From positions 4,323,409 to 4,387,408 of the forward strand of contig SDUX01000007.1 of the NCBI GenBank assembly GCA_008729055.1: DNA of 64,000 nt, written 5' to 3'. Shown one piece after another: positions 1-13,500 of the stretch; the first letter of the stretch is position 1, and each line of letters begins with the position of its first letter. Both the position numbers and the translations under genes were made by a program. The stretch comes from Pyropia haitanensis. Taxonomy: Eukaryota > Rhodophyta > Bangiophyceae > Bangiales > Bangiaceae. A model generated the notes under the pieces. That model saw nothing but the letters and a program-made list of their open reading frames with translations. It had not been told where the DNA came from and did no database searches.

Positions 1-124
1 AGGGTGTCTCTGTCTACCTAGAGGAAACTATATACAAAAAAACGCAAACGGCAGCACCCCTCTGGAGAAGCAGAGAGGTCACCCACACTCGCCCTTGTGT
101 ATGTGTGTGTGGCTGGTATAAAGG
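1..124 (+). ncRNA. 3' end of an LSU group I intron (site L2449)
   Basis: LSU rRNA normally reads CAGGGATAACTGGCTTGTGG. Here the exon begins at AACTGGCTTGTGG (125) and the bases before it (GGTATAAAGG) do not match LSU. The break falls after the residue equivalent to E. coli U2449, a known group I insertion site, and the intron ends in G as group I introns do. Only the 3' tail is inside the window, so the catalytic core cannot be checked. Confidence 0.7.
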
Positions 125-161
125 AACTGGCTTGTGGCAGCCAAGCGTTCATAGCGACGTT

Positions 162-199
<38 letters not shown>

Positions 200-259
200 C
201 GAAGCAGAATTCGCCAAGTGTTGGATTGTTCACCCACTAATAGGGAACGTGAGCTGGGT
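125..259 (+). rRNA. LSU (28S) rRNA, internal exon
   Basis: The segment reads as conserved domain V of the LSU, including GGCAGCCAAGCGTTCATAGC and the stretch through ACGTGAGCTGGGT, part of the peptidyl-transferase region. It is bounded on both sides by group I introns, making a 135-nt mini-exon. The 5' majority of the LSU gene lies left of the window. Confidence 0.93.
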
Positions 260-1489
260 AAAAAACTAACGTTAGAGTCGACCCTTGCCGTCGGCTCTGC
301 CTTTGCCCAAAGGCTGGAAGCTAAGTAGACCTGTGTCTCCCCCCCACCAAAAAGGCCGCGTCTGGGACTTTACCGCATGGGACGCCTCACTTTGCTGGCC
401 TTTTTTCTGACAAAAAAATGGCCCCCACACACCTCCTAGAACTGCTCTAGGAGGAACAAAGCTTTCGGGGGTAGAAGCCGCATTTTTTTAGCGTCAGTCG
501 TGAGCCCCTTAGTATCCTAACCGATATAGGGGCCCGCGGCATAAGGGACCTCCCTTTCTGACAAAAAAATGGCCCCCACACACGCCCCTAGAACTGCTCT
601 AGGAGGAACAAAGCTTTCGGGGGTAGAGGCCGCATTTTTTTAGCGTCAGTCGTGAGCCCCTTAGTATCCTAACCGATATAGGGGCCCGCGGCATAAGGGA
701 CCTCCCTTTCTGACAAAAAAATGGCCCCCACACACGCTCCTAGAACTGCTCTAGGAGGAACAAAGCTCTAGGGGGTAGAGGCCGCATTTTTTTAGCGTCA
801 GTCGTGAGCCCCTTAGTATCCTAACCGATATAGGGGCCCGCGGCATAAGGGACCTCCCTTTCTGACAAAAAAATGGCCCCCACACACGCCCCTAGAACTG
901 CTCTAGGAGGAACAAAGCTCTAGGGGGTAGAAGCCGCATTTTTTTAGCGTCAGTCGTGAGCCCCTTAGTATTCTGAACCCCCTGGGGGGGGGTGCCGTTG
1001 CCCGGCCTCTCACACCGGGCTGCGTCAGTCGGTGTCGGTGTGCCCTTAAAACGCACATCGCCACAGCACTTAGATGGATCTTCCGGCTTAACTAGTCGAG
1101 GATAGATAGAGATCGTCAAATTGCGGGAAACCCCTTAGAGCCTCGAGCTACCAAGTGCGTGCCGAAAGGCATAGATACAGCCAGCAATGGCCGTCGCATG
1201 GCTTGATATCCATCAAGATAGGTTAAAATGCTCGTGGATTGGGCAATCCGCAGCCAAGCCCCTAAGGTCCCTCGCGGCTATGGGGAAGGTTCAACGACTG
1301 TATGGCGTACCGTGCAAGCGGAAGAGACAGTCTAGTCCCACTGGAAACAGTGCCAAAGTACGTAAGCTGGCGTGGTTCTATCCTCTCCCCATATACACCA
1401 CCCGGCCTAGTCGCTTTGGAGGGCAAGCTGCATAGGAGGAAATGCCTTTGCACGTACAAAACACCCCTTGTACAGCCCTGGTAGCATCG
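260..1489 (+). ncRNA. Group I intron in LSU rRNA (about site L2584)
   Basis: The LSU sequence GAGCTGGGT|TTAGACCGTCG is split after T259 and resumes at T1490; the intron ends in G1489. The 5' exon ends in U and the intron in G, as expected for group I splicing. The core elements are readable: P at about 1118-1130 (AAATTGCGGGAAA), Q at 1244-1258 (CAATCCGCAGCCAAG), R at 1286-1300 (GGTTCAACGACTG) and S at 1322-1340 (AGACAGTCTAGTCCC), with R and S pairing as P7. At 1,230 nt it is long; the extra length is upstream of P and consists of a tandem repeat (404-975). I see no convincing homing-endonuclease frame on either strand. The site number is estimated from E. coli 23S numbering. Confidence 0.88.
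404..975 (+). repeat. Four tandem 151-152-bp repeats inside the LSU group I intron
   Basis: The motif TTTCTGACAAAAAAATGGCC recurs at 404, 555, 707 and 859, a period of 151, 152 and 152 bp. The last copy is cut short near 975. Each unit holds a hairpin (CTCCTAGA / TCTAGGAG type) and a second self-complementary part ending ATAGGGGCC. The units differ at a few positions, for example GCTTTCGGGGG in copies 1-2 and GCTCTAGGGGG in copies 3-4. The array lies 5' of the catalytic core, so it probably forms a peripheral extension of P1/P2. Confidence 0.9.
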
Positions 1490-1526
<37 letters not shown>

Positions 1527-1932
1527 ATGAGTCGTTGTCGCAACAGTAATCCAACGCAGTACGAGAGGAACTGTTGGTTCACATAATTGGTCTTTGCGCC
1601 CGGCGGAACCGCCGTTGGCGCGAAGCTACCATGTGCTGGATTATGGCTGAACGCCTCTAAGCCAGAATCCATGCTGGAAAGCGTCAACCTTTGCTCCCCC
1701 AACCCGACATGCATACGCATAGGGCGGCCTTTGTTGCCTCCCCAGAATCATACTATAGAACCCCGCCGTCTTGCCCGACATAGCAAGACGGCGTGCCTTC
1801 CCACCCAATTTTACTCGATGGGGGAGATAAATCCCTTGTAGACGACTTGCTTATGGGACAGGGTGTTGTACGCTTTTGAGTAGCCTCGTTGCTACGATTA
1901 GCTGAGACACAGCCCTTGTCCCTCCGATTTGT
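1490..1932 (+). rRNA. LSU (28S) rRNA, 3' terminal exon
   Basis: The exon continues domain V (TTAGACCGTCGTGAGACAGG) and contains the sarcin-ricin loop AGTACGAGAGGAAC at about 1559-1572. It ends with the conserved 3' part (GAGTAGCCTCGTTGCTACGA, then CCGATTTGTT), matching the usual LSU terminus near GATTTGTT. The exact end is placed at 1932 by similarity to known LSU ends and may be off by a few bases. Confidence 0.93.
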
Positions 1933-3015
1933 TTTCATGAACGGTTAGTGCTACCACGATGTGAACCCGGTTCTAACACTGTAGTGTAACCCCTCACACG
2001 CGGCGACACTTTGGCGTGACACCCCCGGACTCCTCGGGACCGTCACGCCGCCCGTCCATGTCAACAAACCCCGTCCCAGGCGTCGGAAACGGCGGGTTTT
2101 GGCACTCTTCGTGCCTCCGCCCCTTCCTCGCCTCTCCCTTCCCCCCCAAGTCGGGGGGAGGAGGAGAGGGGGGGGGGGGGGGGGGGGCGGGAGAGACTCC
2201 CTACACCATGTCTAACAAAACTCCACCAACCGCCGAATATTAATTTTCCGTTTTAACCCCAACCCGGGGATGCAGATGAGTCGTTACCCCCCCCTTTACC
2301 ACTTCCCAGGGGGGGGGGGGCCCATACAGCCCGGGGGGGGGGGGGTCACGCCCACCGTCTCCGACAAAGGCAAACCCCTAGTTTGACCCCTCCAGGGGGG
2401 GGCCCCCTCCGTACGGGCCTCTGGAGAGGGGGGGGGACCCTAATCCCGCTAATCGCCCCTAAACACACCCCGGAATATGCCAGATGCCGGGGAGGAGCCC
2501 TCAAGGGCTCCCCAGGGCTGGTCAGAGCACCCTTTGGAGCCCCTAGTGAGCCCTCGGGGGGCCCTAATGGGGCACGGGGAGCCCCTAATGGGCCCCAGAG
2601 GCCCCTTAACCACCCTCTAATGACCCGTAACCGTCCCTTAGCAATCTTAACCCCTCCCTAATTTTCATTAACCCACCCTTAAGTGGCCCTAATCGTCCCT
2701 TAACTGGCCCTAACCCACCCTTAAGTGGGCCTAATCGACCCTTAGCAACCTTAACCCTCCGTAATTTTCATTAACCCACCCCTAAGTGGCCCTAACCACC
2801 CCCTAAACGGCCCTAAACCACCCCTAAGTGGCCCTAACCCGCCCTTAACTCACGTAACCGACCTCTAACGCACCGTTAACCCGCCTAAACCGCCCCTAAC
2901 CCGCCCGTAACCGACCCTTAGCCCGCCTAACCCGCCCTTAGCAACCTTAACCCCCCCCTAATTTTCATTAACCCGCCCCTAAGTGCCCCTAACCCACCCC
3001 TAACCCGCCCTAACT
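1933..3015 (+). other. rDNA intergenic spacer, LSU-proximal part
   Basis: No gene is supported. The first 450 bp contain many C and G runs (for example G runs near 2168-2186 and 2335-2345). From about 2440 the sequence becomes a degenerate series of CCCTAA-like words such as CCCTTAACC and CCCTAAGTGG that leads into the 155-bp array. Transcription termination signals for the pre-rRNA should lie here but none can be recognised with confidence. Confidence 0.6.
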
Positions 3016-4057
3016 CGCCTTAGCAACCTTAACCCCCCACTAATTTTCATTAACCCACCCTTAACCCCCCCCTAACCCGCCCTAAGTGGCCTTAGCAACC
3101 GTAACCCCTCACTAATTTTCATTAACCCACCCCTAACCACCCTCTAACCCACCCCTAACCCGCCCTAACTCGCCTTAGCAACCTTAACCCCCCACTAATT
3201 TTCATTAACCCACCCTTAACCCCCCCCTAACCCGCCCTAAGTGGCCTTAGCAACCTTAACCCCTCACTAATTTTCATTAACCCACCCCTAACCACCCTCT
3301 AACCCACCCCTAACCCGCCCTAACTCGCCTTAGCAACCTTAACCCCCCACTAATTTTCATTAACCCACCCTTAACCCCCCCCTAACCCGCCCTAAGTGGC
3401 CTTAGCAACCTTAACCCCTCACTAATTTTCATTAACCCACCCCTAACCACCCTCTAACCCACCCCTAACCCGCCCTAACTCGCCTTAGCAACCTTAACCC
3501 CCCACTAATTTTCATTAACCCACCCTTAACCCCCCCCTAACCCGCCCTAAGTGGCCTTAGCAACCTTAACCCCTCACTAATTTTCATTAACCCACCCCTA
3601 ACCACCCTCTAACCCACCCCTAACCCGCCCTAACTCGCCTTAGCAACCTTAACCCCCCACTAATTTTCATTAACCCACCCTTAACCCCCCCCTAACCCGC
3701 CCTAAGTGGCCTTAGCAACCTTAACCCCTCACTAATTTTCATTAACCCACCCCTAACCACCCTCTAACCCACCCCTAACCCGCCCTAACTCGCCTTAGCA
3801 ACCTTAACCCCCCACTAATTTTCATTAACCCACCCTTAACCCCCCCCTAACCCGCCCTAAGTGGCCTTAGCAACCTTAACCCCTCACTAATTTTCATTAA
3901 CCCACCCCTAACCACCCTCTAACCCACCCCTAACCCGCCCTAACTCGCCTTAGCAACCTTAACCCCCCACTAATTTTCATTAACCCACCCTTAACCCCCC
4001 CCTAACCCGCCCTAAGTGGCCTTAGCAACCTTAACCCCTCACTAATTTTCATTAACC
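3016..4057 (+). repeat. 155-bp tandem array (IGS)
   Basis: CGCCTTAGCAACCTTAACCC recurs at 3016, 3171, 3326, 3481, 3636, 3791 and 3946, exactly 155 bp apart. Units are almost identical. Each holds two sub-copies of a core (TTAGCAACC, then CTAATTTTCATTAACCCACC), so it is itself a diverged dimer. The same core recurs in the 92-bp and 267-bp arrays further right. Confidence 0.95.
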
Positions 4058-4540
4058 CGCCCTTAACCCACCCTTAACCCACCCTTAACCCACCTAACCC
4101 ACCCTTAACCACCCCTTAACCCACCCTTAACCCGCCTAAGTCACCCCTAACCCACCTAACCCACCCTTAGCAACCTTAACCCCTCACTAATTTTCATTAA
4201 CCCTCCCTTAACCCACCCTTAATGACCCCTTAACTCACCTTAACCCACCTCTAATCACCCTTAACCACCCCCTAATCGCCACTAAGTCACCTTAGCAATC
4301 TTAACCCCCCACTAATTTTCGTTAACTCGCCCTAAACCTCGCCTAATCGACCCCTAATGAGCCAAAAACCAGCCCTAATGAGTCGAAATGCACCTCTAAC
4401 CCGCCTAATCGCCCCGGAAATCCTGCAAAGTCGGCCTAGTATGGTCGACCGGGCGACCTCTGAGGGTGCTGGAGAGGCCGTCCGAGCCCGCCGAAACGTC
4501 CGATTTTCGACCTCTGGGGCCGCCGATGGCCTCGCGGAGC
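4058..4540 (+). other. Degenerate CCCTAA-like spacer between arrays
   Basis: The sequence is an irregular continuation of TAACCCACCC words with three more core copies (TTAGCAACC/CTAATTTTC) and no fixed period. It is followed at about 4380-4540 by a short unique stretch that borders the large 373/351-bp array. No gene is supported. Confidence 0.6.
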
Positions 4541-7500
4541 TCGATAAGATACCCCTACAGTCTCCCTTTCCACCTCAGACACCCCCTTCCTACCCCTGGG
4601 GGGGGGTCACGCAACTCTACCCGGGGATAAAAAACGGCACCTGGGACTTAGGCGTTTTTTGCCCCCCAAAGCCAAACACAATGTCACTCCCATCACCTCA
4701 ATAACGGTCCCCAATTCCAAAACAAACCACACAGGGAGACGCGTCTCGGTCTCCTCTACAAGATCCGCTACTCAGATTTCACTTTTGACAAACTCGCCGG
4801 GCCAACTTTGTCGCATTTCCGCCATTTTGACCACTTTTTGACACAAAGGGGTCCCTATGGGATGAAAAAGTTGATCTTTTCGGAAATCTGAGTTCGCCAT
4901 TCGATCCGCCGACCTCGATTACATACCCCTACAGTCTCCCTTTCCACCTCAGACACCCCCTTCCTACCCCTGGGGGGGTCACGGAATGTGACCCGGGGAT
5001 AAAAATTGGGGGGCCCCCCCAGCCAAACACAATGTCACTCCTATCACCTCAATAACGGTCCCCAATTCCAAAACAAACCACACAGGGCGACGCGTCTCGG
5101 TCTCCTCTACAAGATCCGCTACTCAGATTTCACTTTTGACAAACTCGCCGGGCCAACTTTGTCGCCTTTCGGCCATTTTGACCACTTTTTGACACAAAGG
5201 GCTCCCTATGGGATGAAAAAGTTGATCTTTTCGGAAATCTGAGTTCGCCATTCGATCCGCCGACCTCGATTACATACCCCTACAGTCTCCCTTTCCACTC
5301 CAGACACCCCCTTCCTACCCCTGGGGGGGGTCACGCAACTCTACCCGGGGATAAAAAACGGCACCTGGGACTTAGGCGTTTTTTGCCCCCCAAAGCCAAA
5401 CACAATGTCACTCCCATCACCTCAATAACGGTCCCCAATTCCAAAACAAACCACACAGGGAGACGCGTCTCGGTCTCCTCTACAAGATCCGCTACTCAGA
5501 TTTCACTTTTGACAAACTCGCCGGGCCAACTTTGTCGCATTTCGGCCATTTTGACCACTTTTTGACACAAAGGGCTCCCTATGGGATGAAAAAGTTGATC
5601 TTTTCGGAAATCTGAGTTCGCCATTCGATCCGCCGACCTCGATTACATACCCCTACAGTCTCCCTTTCCACCTCAGACACCCCCTTCCTACCCCTGGGGG
5701 GGTCACGGAATGTGACCCGGGGATAAAAATTGGGGGGCCCCCCCAGCCAAACACAATGTCACTCCTATCACCTCAATAACGGTCCCCAATTCCAAAACAA
5801 ACCACACAGGGCGACGCGTCTCGGTCTCCTCTACAAGATCCGCTACTCAGATTTCACTTTTGACAAACTCGCCGGGCCAACTTTGTCGCCTTTCGGCCAT
5901 TTTGACCACTTTTTGACACAAAGGGGTCCCTATGGGATGAAAAAGTTGATCTTTTCGGAAATCTGAGTTCGCCATTCGATCCGCCGACCTCGATTACATA
6001 CCCCTACAGTCTCCCTTTCCACCCCAGACACCCCCTTCCTACCCCTGGGGGGGGGTCACGCAACTCTACCCGGGGATAAAAAACGGCACCTGGGACTTAG
6101 GCGTTTTTTGCCCCCCAAAGCCAAACACAATGTCACTCCCATCACCTCAATAACGGTCCCCAATTCCAAAACAAACCACACAGGGAGACGCGTCTCGGTC
6201 TCCTCTACAAGATCCGCTACTCAGATTTCACTTTTGACAAACTCGCCGGGCCAACTTTGTCGCATTTCCGCCATTTTGACCACTTTTTGACACAAAGGGG
6301 TCCCTATGGGATGAAAAAGTTGATCTTTTCGGAAATCTGAGTTCGCCATTCGATCCGCCGACCTCGATTACATACCCCTACAGTCTCCCTTTCCACCTCA
6401 GACACCCCCTTCCTACCCCTGGGGGGGTCACGGAATGTGACCCGGGGATAAAAATTGGGGGGCCCCCCCAGCCAAACACAATGTCACTCCTATCACCTCA
6501 ATAACGGTCCCCAATTCCAAAACAAACCACACAGGGCGACGCGTCTCGGTCTCCTCTACAAGATCCGCTACTCAGATTTCACTTTTGACAAACTCGCCGG
6601 GCCAACTTTGTCGCATTTCGGCCATTTTGACCACTTTTTGACACAAAGGGGTCCCTATGGGATGAAAAAGTTGATCTTTTCGGAAATCTGAGTTCGCCAT
6701 TCGATCCGCCGACCTCGATTACATACCCCTACAGTCTCCCTTTCCACCCCAGACACCCCCTTCCTACCCCTGGGGGGGGTCACGCAACTCTACCCGGGGA
6801 TAAAAAACGGCACCTGGGACTTAGGCGTTTTTTGCCCCCCAAAGCCAAACACAATGTCACTCCCATCACCTCAATAACGGTCCCCAATTCCAAAACAAAC
6901 CACACAGGGAGACGCGTCTCGGTCTCCTCTACAAGATCCGCTACTCAGATTTCACTTTTGACAAACTCGCCGGGCCAACTTTGTCGCATTTCCGCCATTT
7001 TGACCACTTTTTGACACAAAGGGGTCCCTATGGGATGAAAAAGTTGATCTTTTCGGAAATCTGAGTTCGCCATTCGATCCGCCGACCTCGATTACATACC
7101 CCTACAGTCTCCCTTTCCACCTCAGACACCCCCTTCCTACCCCTGGGGGGGTCACGGAATGTGACCCGGGGATAAAAATTGGGGGGCCCCCCCAGCCAAA
7201 CACAATGTCACTCCTATCACCTCAATAACGGTCCCCAATTCCAAAACAAACCACACAGGGAGACGCGTCTCGGTCTCCTCTACAAGATCCGCTACTCAGA
7301 TTTCACTTTTGACAAACTCGCCGGGCCAACTTTGTCGCATTTCCGCCATTTTGACCACTTTTTGACACAAAGGGGTCCCTATGGGATGAAAAAGTTGATC
7401 TTTTCGGAAATCTGAGTTCGCCATTCGATCCGCCGACCTCGATTACATACCCCTACAGTCTCCCTTTCCACCTCAGACACCCCCTTCCTACCCCTGGGGG

Positions 7501-10500
7501 GGTCACGGAATGTGACCCGGGGATAAAAATTGGGGGGCCCCCCCAGCCAAACACAATGTCACTCCTATCACCTCAATAACGGTCCCCAATTCCAAAACAA
7601 ACCACACAGGGAGACGCGTCTCGGTCTCCTCTACAAGATCCGCTACTCAGATTTCACTTTTGACAAACTCGCCGGGCCAACTTTGTCGCATTTCCGCCAT
7701 TTTGACCACTTTTTGACACAAAGGGCTCCCTATGGGATGAAAAAGTTGATCTTTTCGGAAATCTGAGTTCGCCATTCGATCCGCCGACCTCGATTACATA
7801 CCCCTACAGTCTCCCTTTCCACCCCAGACACCCCCTTCCTACCCCTGGGGGGGGTCACGCAACTCTACCCGGGGATAAAAAACGGCACCTGGGACTTAGG
7901 CGTTTTTTGCCCCCCAAAGCCAAACACAATGTCACTCCCATCACCTCAATAACGGTCCCCAATTCCAAAACAAACCACACAGGGAGACGCGTCTCGGTCT
8001 CCTCTACAAGATCCGCTACTCAGATTTCACTTTTGACAAACTCGCCGGGCCAACTTTGTCGCATTTCGGCCATTTTGACCACTTTTTGACACAAAGGGCT
8101 CCCTATGGGATGAAAAAGTTGATCTTTTCGGAAATCTGAGTTCGCCATTCGATCCGCCGACCTCGATTACATACCCCTACAGTCTCCCTTTCCACCTCAG
8201 ACACCCCCTTCCTACCCCTGGGGGGGTCACGGAATGTGACCCGGGGATAAAAATTGGGGGGCCCCCCCAGCCAAACACAATGTCACTCCTATCACCTCAA
8301 TAACGGTCCCCAATTCCAAAACAAACCACACAGGGCGACGCGTCTCGGTCTCCTCTACAAGATCCGCTACTCAGATTTCACTTTTGACAAACTCGCCGGG
8401 CCAACTTTGTCGCCTTTCGGCCATTTTGACCACTTTTTGACACAAAGGGCTCCCTATGGGATGAAAAAGTTGATCTTTTCGGAAATCTGAGTTCGCCATT
8501 CGATCCGCCGACTTCGATTACATACCCCTACAGTCTCCCTTTCCACTCCAGACACCCCCTTCCTACCCCTGGGGGGGGGTCACGCAACTCTACCCGGGGA
8601 TAAAAAACGGCACCTGGGACTTAGGCGTTTTTTGCCCCCCAAAGCCAAACACAATGTCACTCCCATCACCTCAATAACGGTCACCAATTCCAAAACAAAC
8701 CACACAGGGAGACGCGTCTCGGTCTCCTCTACAAGATCCGCTACTCAGATTTCACTTTTGACAAACTCGCCGGGCCAACTTTGTCGCATTTCGGCCATTT
8801 TGACCACTTTTTGACACAAAGGGCTCCCTATGGGATGAAAAAGTTGATCTTTTCGGAAATCTGAGTTCGCCATTCGATCCGCCGACCTCGATTACATACC
8901 CCTACAGTCTCCCTTTCCACCTCAGACACCCCCTTCCTACCCCTGGGGGGGTCACGGAATGTGACCCGGGGATAAAAATTGGGGGGCCCCCCCAGCCAAA
9001 CACAATGTCACTCCTATCACCTCAATAACGGTCCCCAATTCCAAAACAAACCACACAGGGCGACGCGTCTCGGTCTCCTCTACAAGATCCGCTACTCAGA
9101 TTTCACTTTTGACAAACTCGCCGGGCCAACTTTGTCGCCTTTCGGCCATTTTGACCACTTTTTGACACAAAGGGCTCCCTATGGGATGAAAAAGTTGATC
9201 TTTTCGGAAATCTGAGTTCGCCATTCGATCCGCCGACCTCGATTACATACCCCTACAGTCTCCCTTTCCACTCCAGACACCCCCTTCCTACCCCTGGGGG
9301 GGGGTCACGCAACTCTACCCGGGGATAAAAAACGGCACCTGGGACTTAGGCGTTTTTTGCCCCCCAAAGCCAAACACAATGTCACTCCCATCACCTCAAT
9401 AACGGTCCCCAATTCCAAAACAAACCACACAGGGAGACGCGTCTCGGTCTCCTCTACAAGATCCGCTACTCAGATTTCACTTTTGACAAACTCGCCGGGC
9501 CAACTTTGTCGCATTTCGGCCATTTTGACCACTTTTTGACACAAAGGGCTCCCTATGGGATGAAAAAGTTGATCTTTTCGGAAATCTGAGTTCGCCATTC
9601 GATCCGCCGACCTCGATTACATACCCCTACAGTCTCCCTTTCCACCTCAGACACCCCCTTCCTACCCCTGGGGGGGTCACGGAATGTGACCCGGGGATAA
9701 AAATTGGGGGGCCCCCCCAGCCAAACACAATGTCACTCCTATCACCTCAATAACGGTCCCCAATTCCAAAACAAACCACACAGGGCGACGCGTCTCGGTC
9801 TCCTCTACAAGATCCGCTACTCAGATTTCACTTTTGACAAACTCGCCGGGCCAACTTTGTCGCATTTCCGCCATTTTGACCACTTTTTGACACAAAGGGG
9901 TCCCTATGGGATGAAAAAGTTGATCTTTTCGGAAATCTGAGTTCGCCATTCGATCCGCCGACCTCGATTACATACCCCTACAGTCTCCCTTTCCACTCCA
10001 GACACCCCCTTCCTACCCCTGGGGGGGGGTCACGCAACTCTACCCGGGGATAAAAAACGGCACCTGGGACTTAGGCGTTTTTTGCCCCCCAAAGCCAAAC
10101 ACAATGTCACTCCCATCACCTCAATAACGGTCCCCAATTCCAAAACAAACCACACAGGGAGACGCGTCTCGGTCTCCTCTACAAGATCCGCTACTCAGAT
10201 TTCACTTTTGACAAACTCGCCGGGCCAACTTTGTCGCATTTCCGCCATTTTGACCACTTTTTGACACAAAGGGGTCCCTATGGGATGAAAAAGTTGATCT
10301 TTTCGGAAATCTGAGTTCGCCATTCGATCCGCCGACCTCGATTACATACCCCTACAGTCTCCCTTTCCACCTCAGACACCCCCTTCCTACCCCTGGGGGG
10401 GTCACGGAATGTGACCCGGGGATAAAAATTGGGGGGCCCCCCCAGCCAAACACAATGTCACTCCTATCACCTCAATAACGGTCCCCAATTCCAAAACAAA

Positions 10501-13500
10501 CCACACAGGGCGACGCGTCTCGGTCTCCTCTACAAGATCCGCTACTCAGATTTCACTTTTGACAAACTCGCCGGGCCAACTTTGTCGCATTTCGGCCATT
10601 TTGACCACTTTTTGACACAAAGGGGTCCCTATGGGATGAAAAAGTTGATCTTTTCGGAAATCTGAGTTCGCCATTCGATCCGCCGACCTCGATTACATAC
10701 CCCTACAGTCTCCCTTTCCACCCCAGACACCCCCTTCCTACCCCTGGGGGGGGTCACGCAACTCTACCCGGGGATAAAAAACGGCACCTGGGACTTAGGC
10801 GTTTTTTGCCCCCCAAAGCCAAACACAATGTCACTCCCATCACCTCAATAACGGTCCCCAATTCCAAAACAAACCACACAGGGAGACGCGTCTCGGTCTC
10901 CTCTACAAGATCCGCTACTCAGATTTCACTTTTGACAAACTCGCCGGGCCAACTTTGTCGCATTTCCGCCATTTTGACCACTTTTTGACACAAAGGGGTC
11001 CCTATGGGATGAAAAAGTTGATCTTTTCGGAAATCTGAGTTCGCCATTCGATCCGCCGACCTCGATTACATACCCCTACAGTCTCCCTTTCCACCTCAGA
11101 CACCCCCTTCCTACCCCTGGGGGGGTCACGGAATGTGACCCGGGGATAAAAATTGGGGGGCCCCCCCAGCCAAACACAATGTCACTCCTATCACCTCAAT
11201 AACGGTCCCCAATTCCAAAACAAACCACACAGGGAGACGCGTCTCGGTCTCCTCTACAAGATCCGCTACTCAGATTTCACTTTTGACAAACTCGCCGGGC
11301 CAACTTTGTCGCATTTCCGCCATTTTGACCACTTTTTGACACAAAGGGGTCCCTATGGGATGAAAAAGTTGATCTTTTCGGAAATCTGAGTTCGCCATTC
11401 GATCCGCCGACCTCGATTACATACCCCTACAGTCTCCCTTTCCACCTCAGACACCCCCTTCCTACCCCTGGGGGGGTCACGGAATGTGACCCGGGGATAA
11501 AAATTGGGGGGCCCCCCCAGCCAAACACAATGTCACTCCTATCACCTCAATAACGGTCCCCAATTCCAAAACAAACCACACAGGGAGACGCGTCTCGGTC
11601 TCCTCTACAAGATCCGCTACTCAGATTTCACTTTTGACAAACTCGCCGGGCCAACTTTGTCGCATTTCCGCCATTTTGACCACTTTTTGACACAAAGGGC
11701 TCCCTATGGGATGAAAAAGTTGATCTTTTCGGAAATCTGAGTTCGCCATTCGATCCGCCGACCTCGATTACATACCCCTACAGTCTCCCTTTCCACCCCA
11801 GACACCCCCTTCCTACCCCTGGGGGGGGGTCACGCAACTCTACCCGGGGATAAAAAACGGCACCTGGGACTTAGGCGTTTTTTGCCCCCCAAAGCCAAAC
11901 ACAATGTCACTCCCATCACCTCAATAACGGTCCCCAATTCCAAAACAAACCACACAGGGAGACGCGTCTCGGTCTCCTCTACAAGATCCGCTACTCAGAT
12001 TTCACTTTTGACAAACTCGCCGGGCCAACTTTGTCGCATTTCGGCCATTTTGACCACTTTTTGACACAAAGGGCTCCCTATGGGATGAAAAAGTTGATCT
12101 TTTCGGAAATCTGAGTTCGCCATTCGATCCGCCGACCTCGATTACATACCCCTACAGTCTCCCTTTCCACCTCAGACACCCCCTTCCTACCCCTGGGGGG
12201 GTCACGGAATGTGACCCGGGGATAAAAATTGGGGGGCCCCCCCAGCCAAACACAATGTCACTCCTATCACCTCAATAACGGTCCCCAATTCCAAAACAAA
12301 CCACACAGGGCGACGCGTCTCGGTCTCCTCTACAAGATCCGCTACTCAGATTTCACTTTTGACAAACTCGCCGGGCCAACTTTGTCGCCTTTCGGCCATT
12401 TTGACCACTTTTTGACACAAAGGGCTCCCTATGGGATGAAAAAGTTGATCTTTTCGGAAATCTGAGTTCGCCATTCGATCCGCCGACTTCGATTACATAC
12501 CCCTACAGTCTCCCTTTCCACTCCAGACACCCCCTTCCTACCCCTGGGGGGGGTCACGCAACTCTACCCGGGGATAAAAAACGGCACCTGGGACTTAGGC
12601 GTTTTTTGCCCCCCAAAGCCAAACACAATGTCACTCCCATCACCTCAATAACGGTCACCAATTCCAAAACAAACCACACAGGGAGACGCGTCTCGGTCTC
12701 CTCTACAAGATCCGCTACTCAGATTTCACTTTTGACAAACTCGCCGGGCCAACTTTGTCGCATTTCGGCCATTTTGACCACTTTTTGACACAAAGGGCTC
12801 CCTATGGGATGAAAAAGTTGATCTTTTCGGAAATCTGAGTTCGCCATTCGATCCGCCGACCTCGATTACATACCCCTACAGTCTCCCTTTCCACCTCAGA
12901 CACCCCCTTCCTACCCCTGGGGGGGGTCACGCAACTCTACCCGGGGATAAAAAACGGCACCTGGGACTTAGGCGTTTTTTGCCCCCCAAAGCCAAACACA
13001 ATGTCACTCCCATCACCTCAATAACGGTCCCCAATTCCAAAACAAACCACACAGGGAGACGCGTCTCGGTCTCCTCTACAAGATCCGCTACTCAGATTTC
13101 ACTTTTGACAAACTCGCCGGGCCAACTTTGTCGCATTTCGGCCATTTTGACCACTTTTTGACACAAAGGGCTCCCTATGGGATGAAAAAGTTGATCTTTT
13201 CGGAAATCTGAGTTCGCCATTCGATCCGCCGACCTCGATTACATACCCCTACAGTCTCCCTTTCCACCCCAGACACCCCCTTCCTACCCCTGGGGGGGGT
13301 CACGCAACTCTACCCGGGGATAAAAAACGGCACCTGGGACTTAGGCGTTTTTTGCCCCCCAAAGCCAAACACAATGTCACTCCCATCACCTCAATAACGG
13401 TCCCCAATTCCAAAACAAACCACACAGGGAGACGCGTCTCGGTCTCCTCTACAAGATCCGCTACTCAGATTTCACTTTTGACAAACTCGCCGGGCCAACT

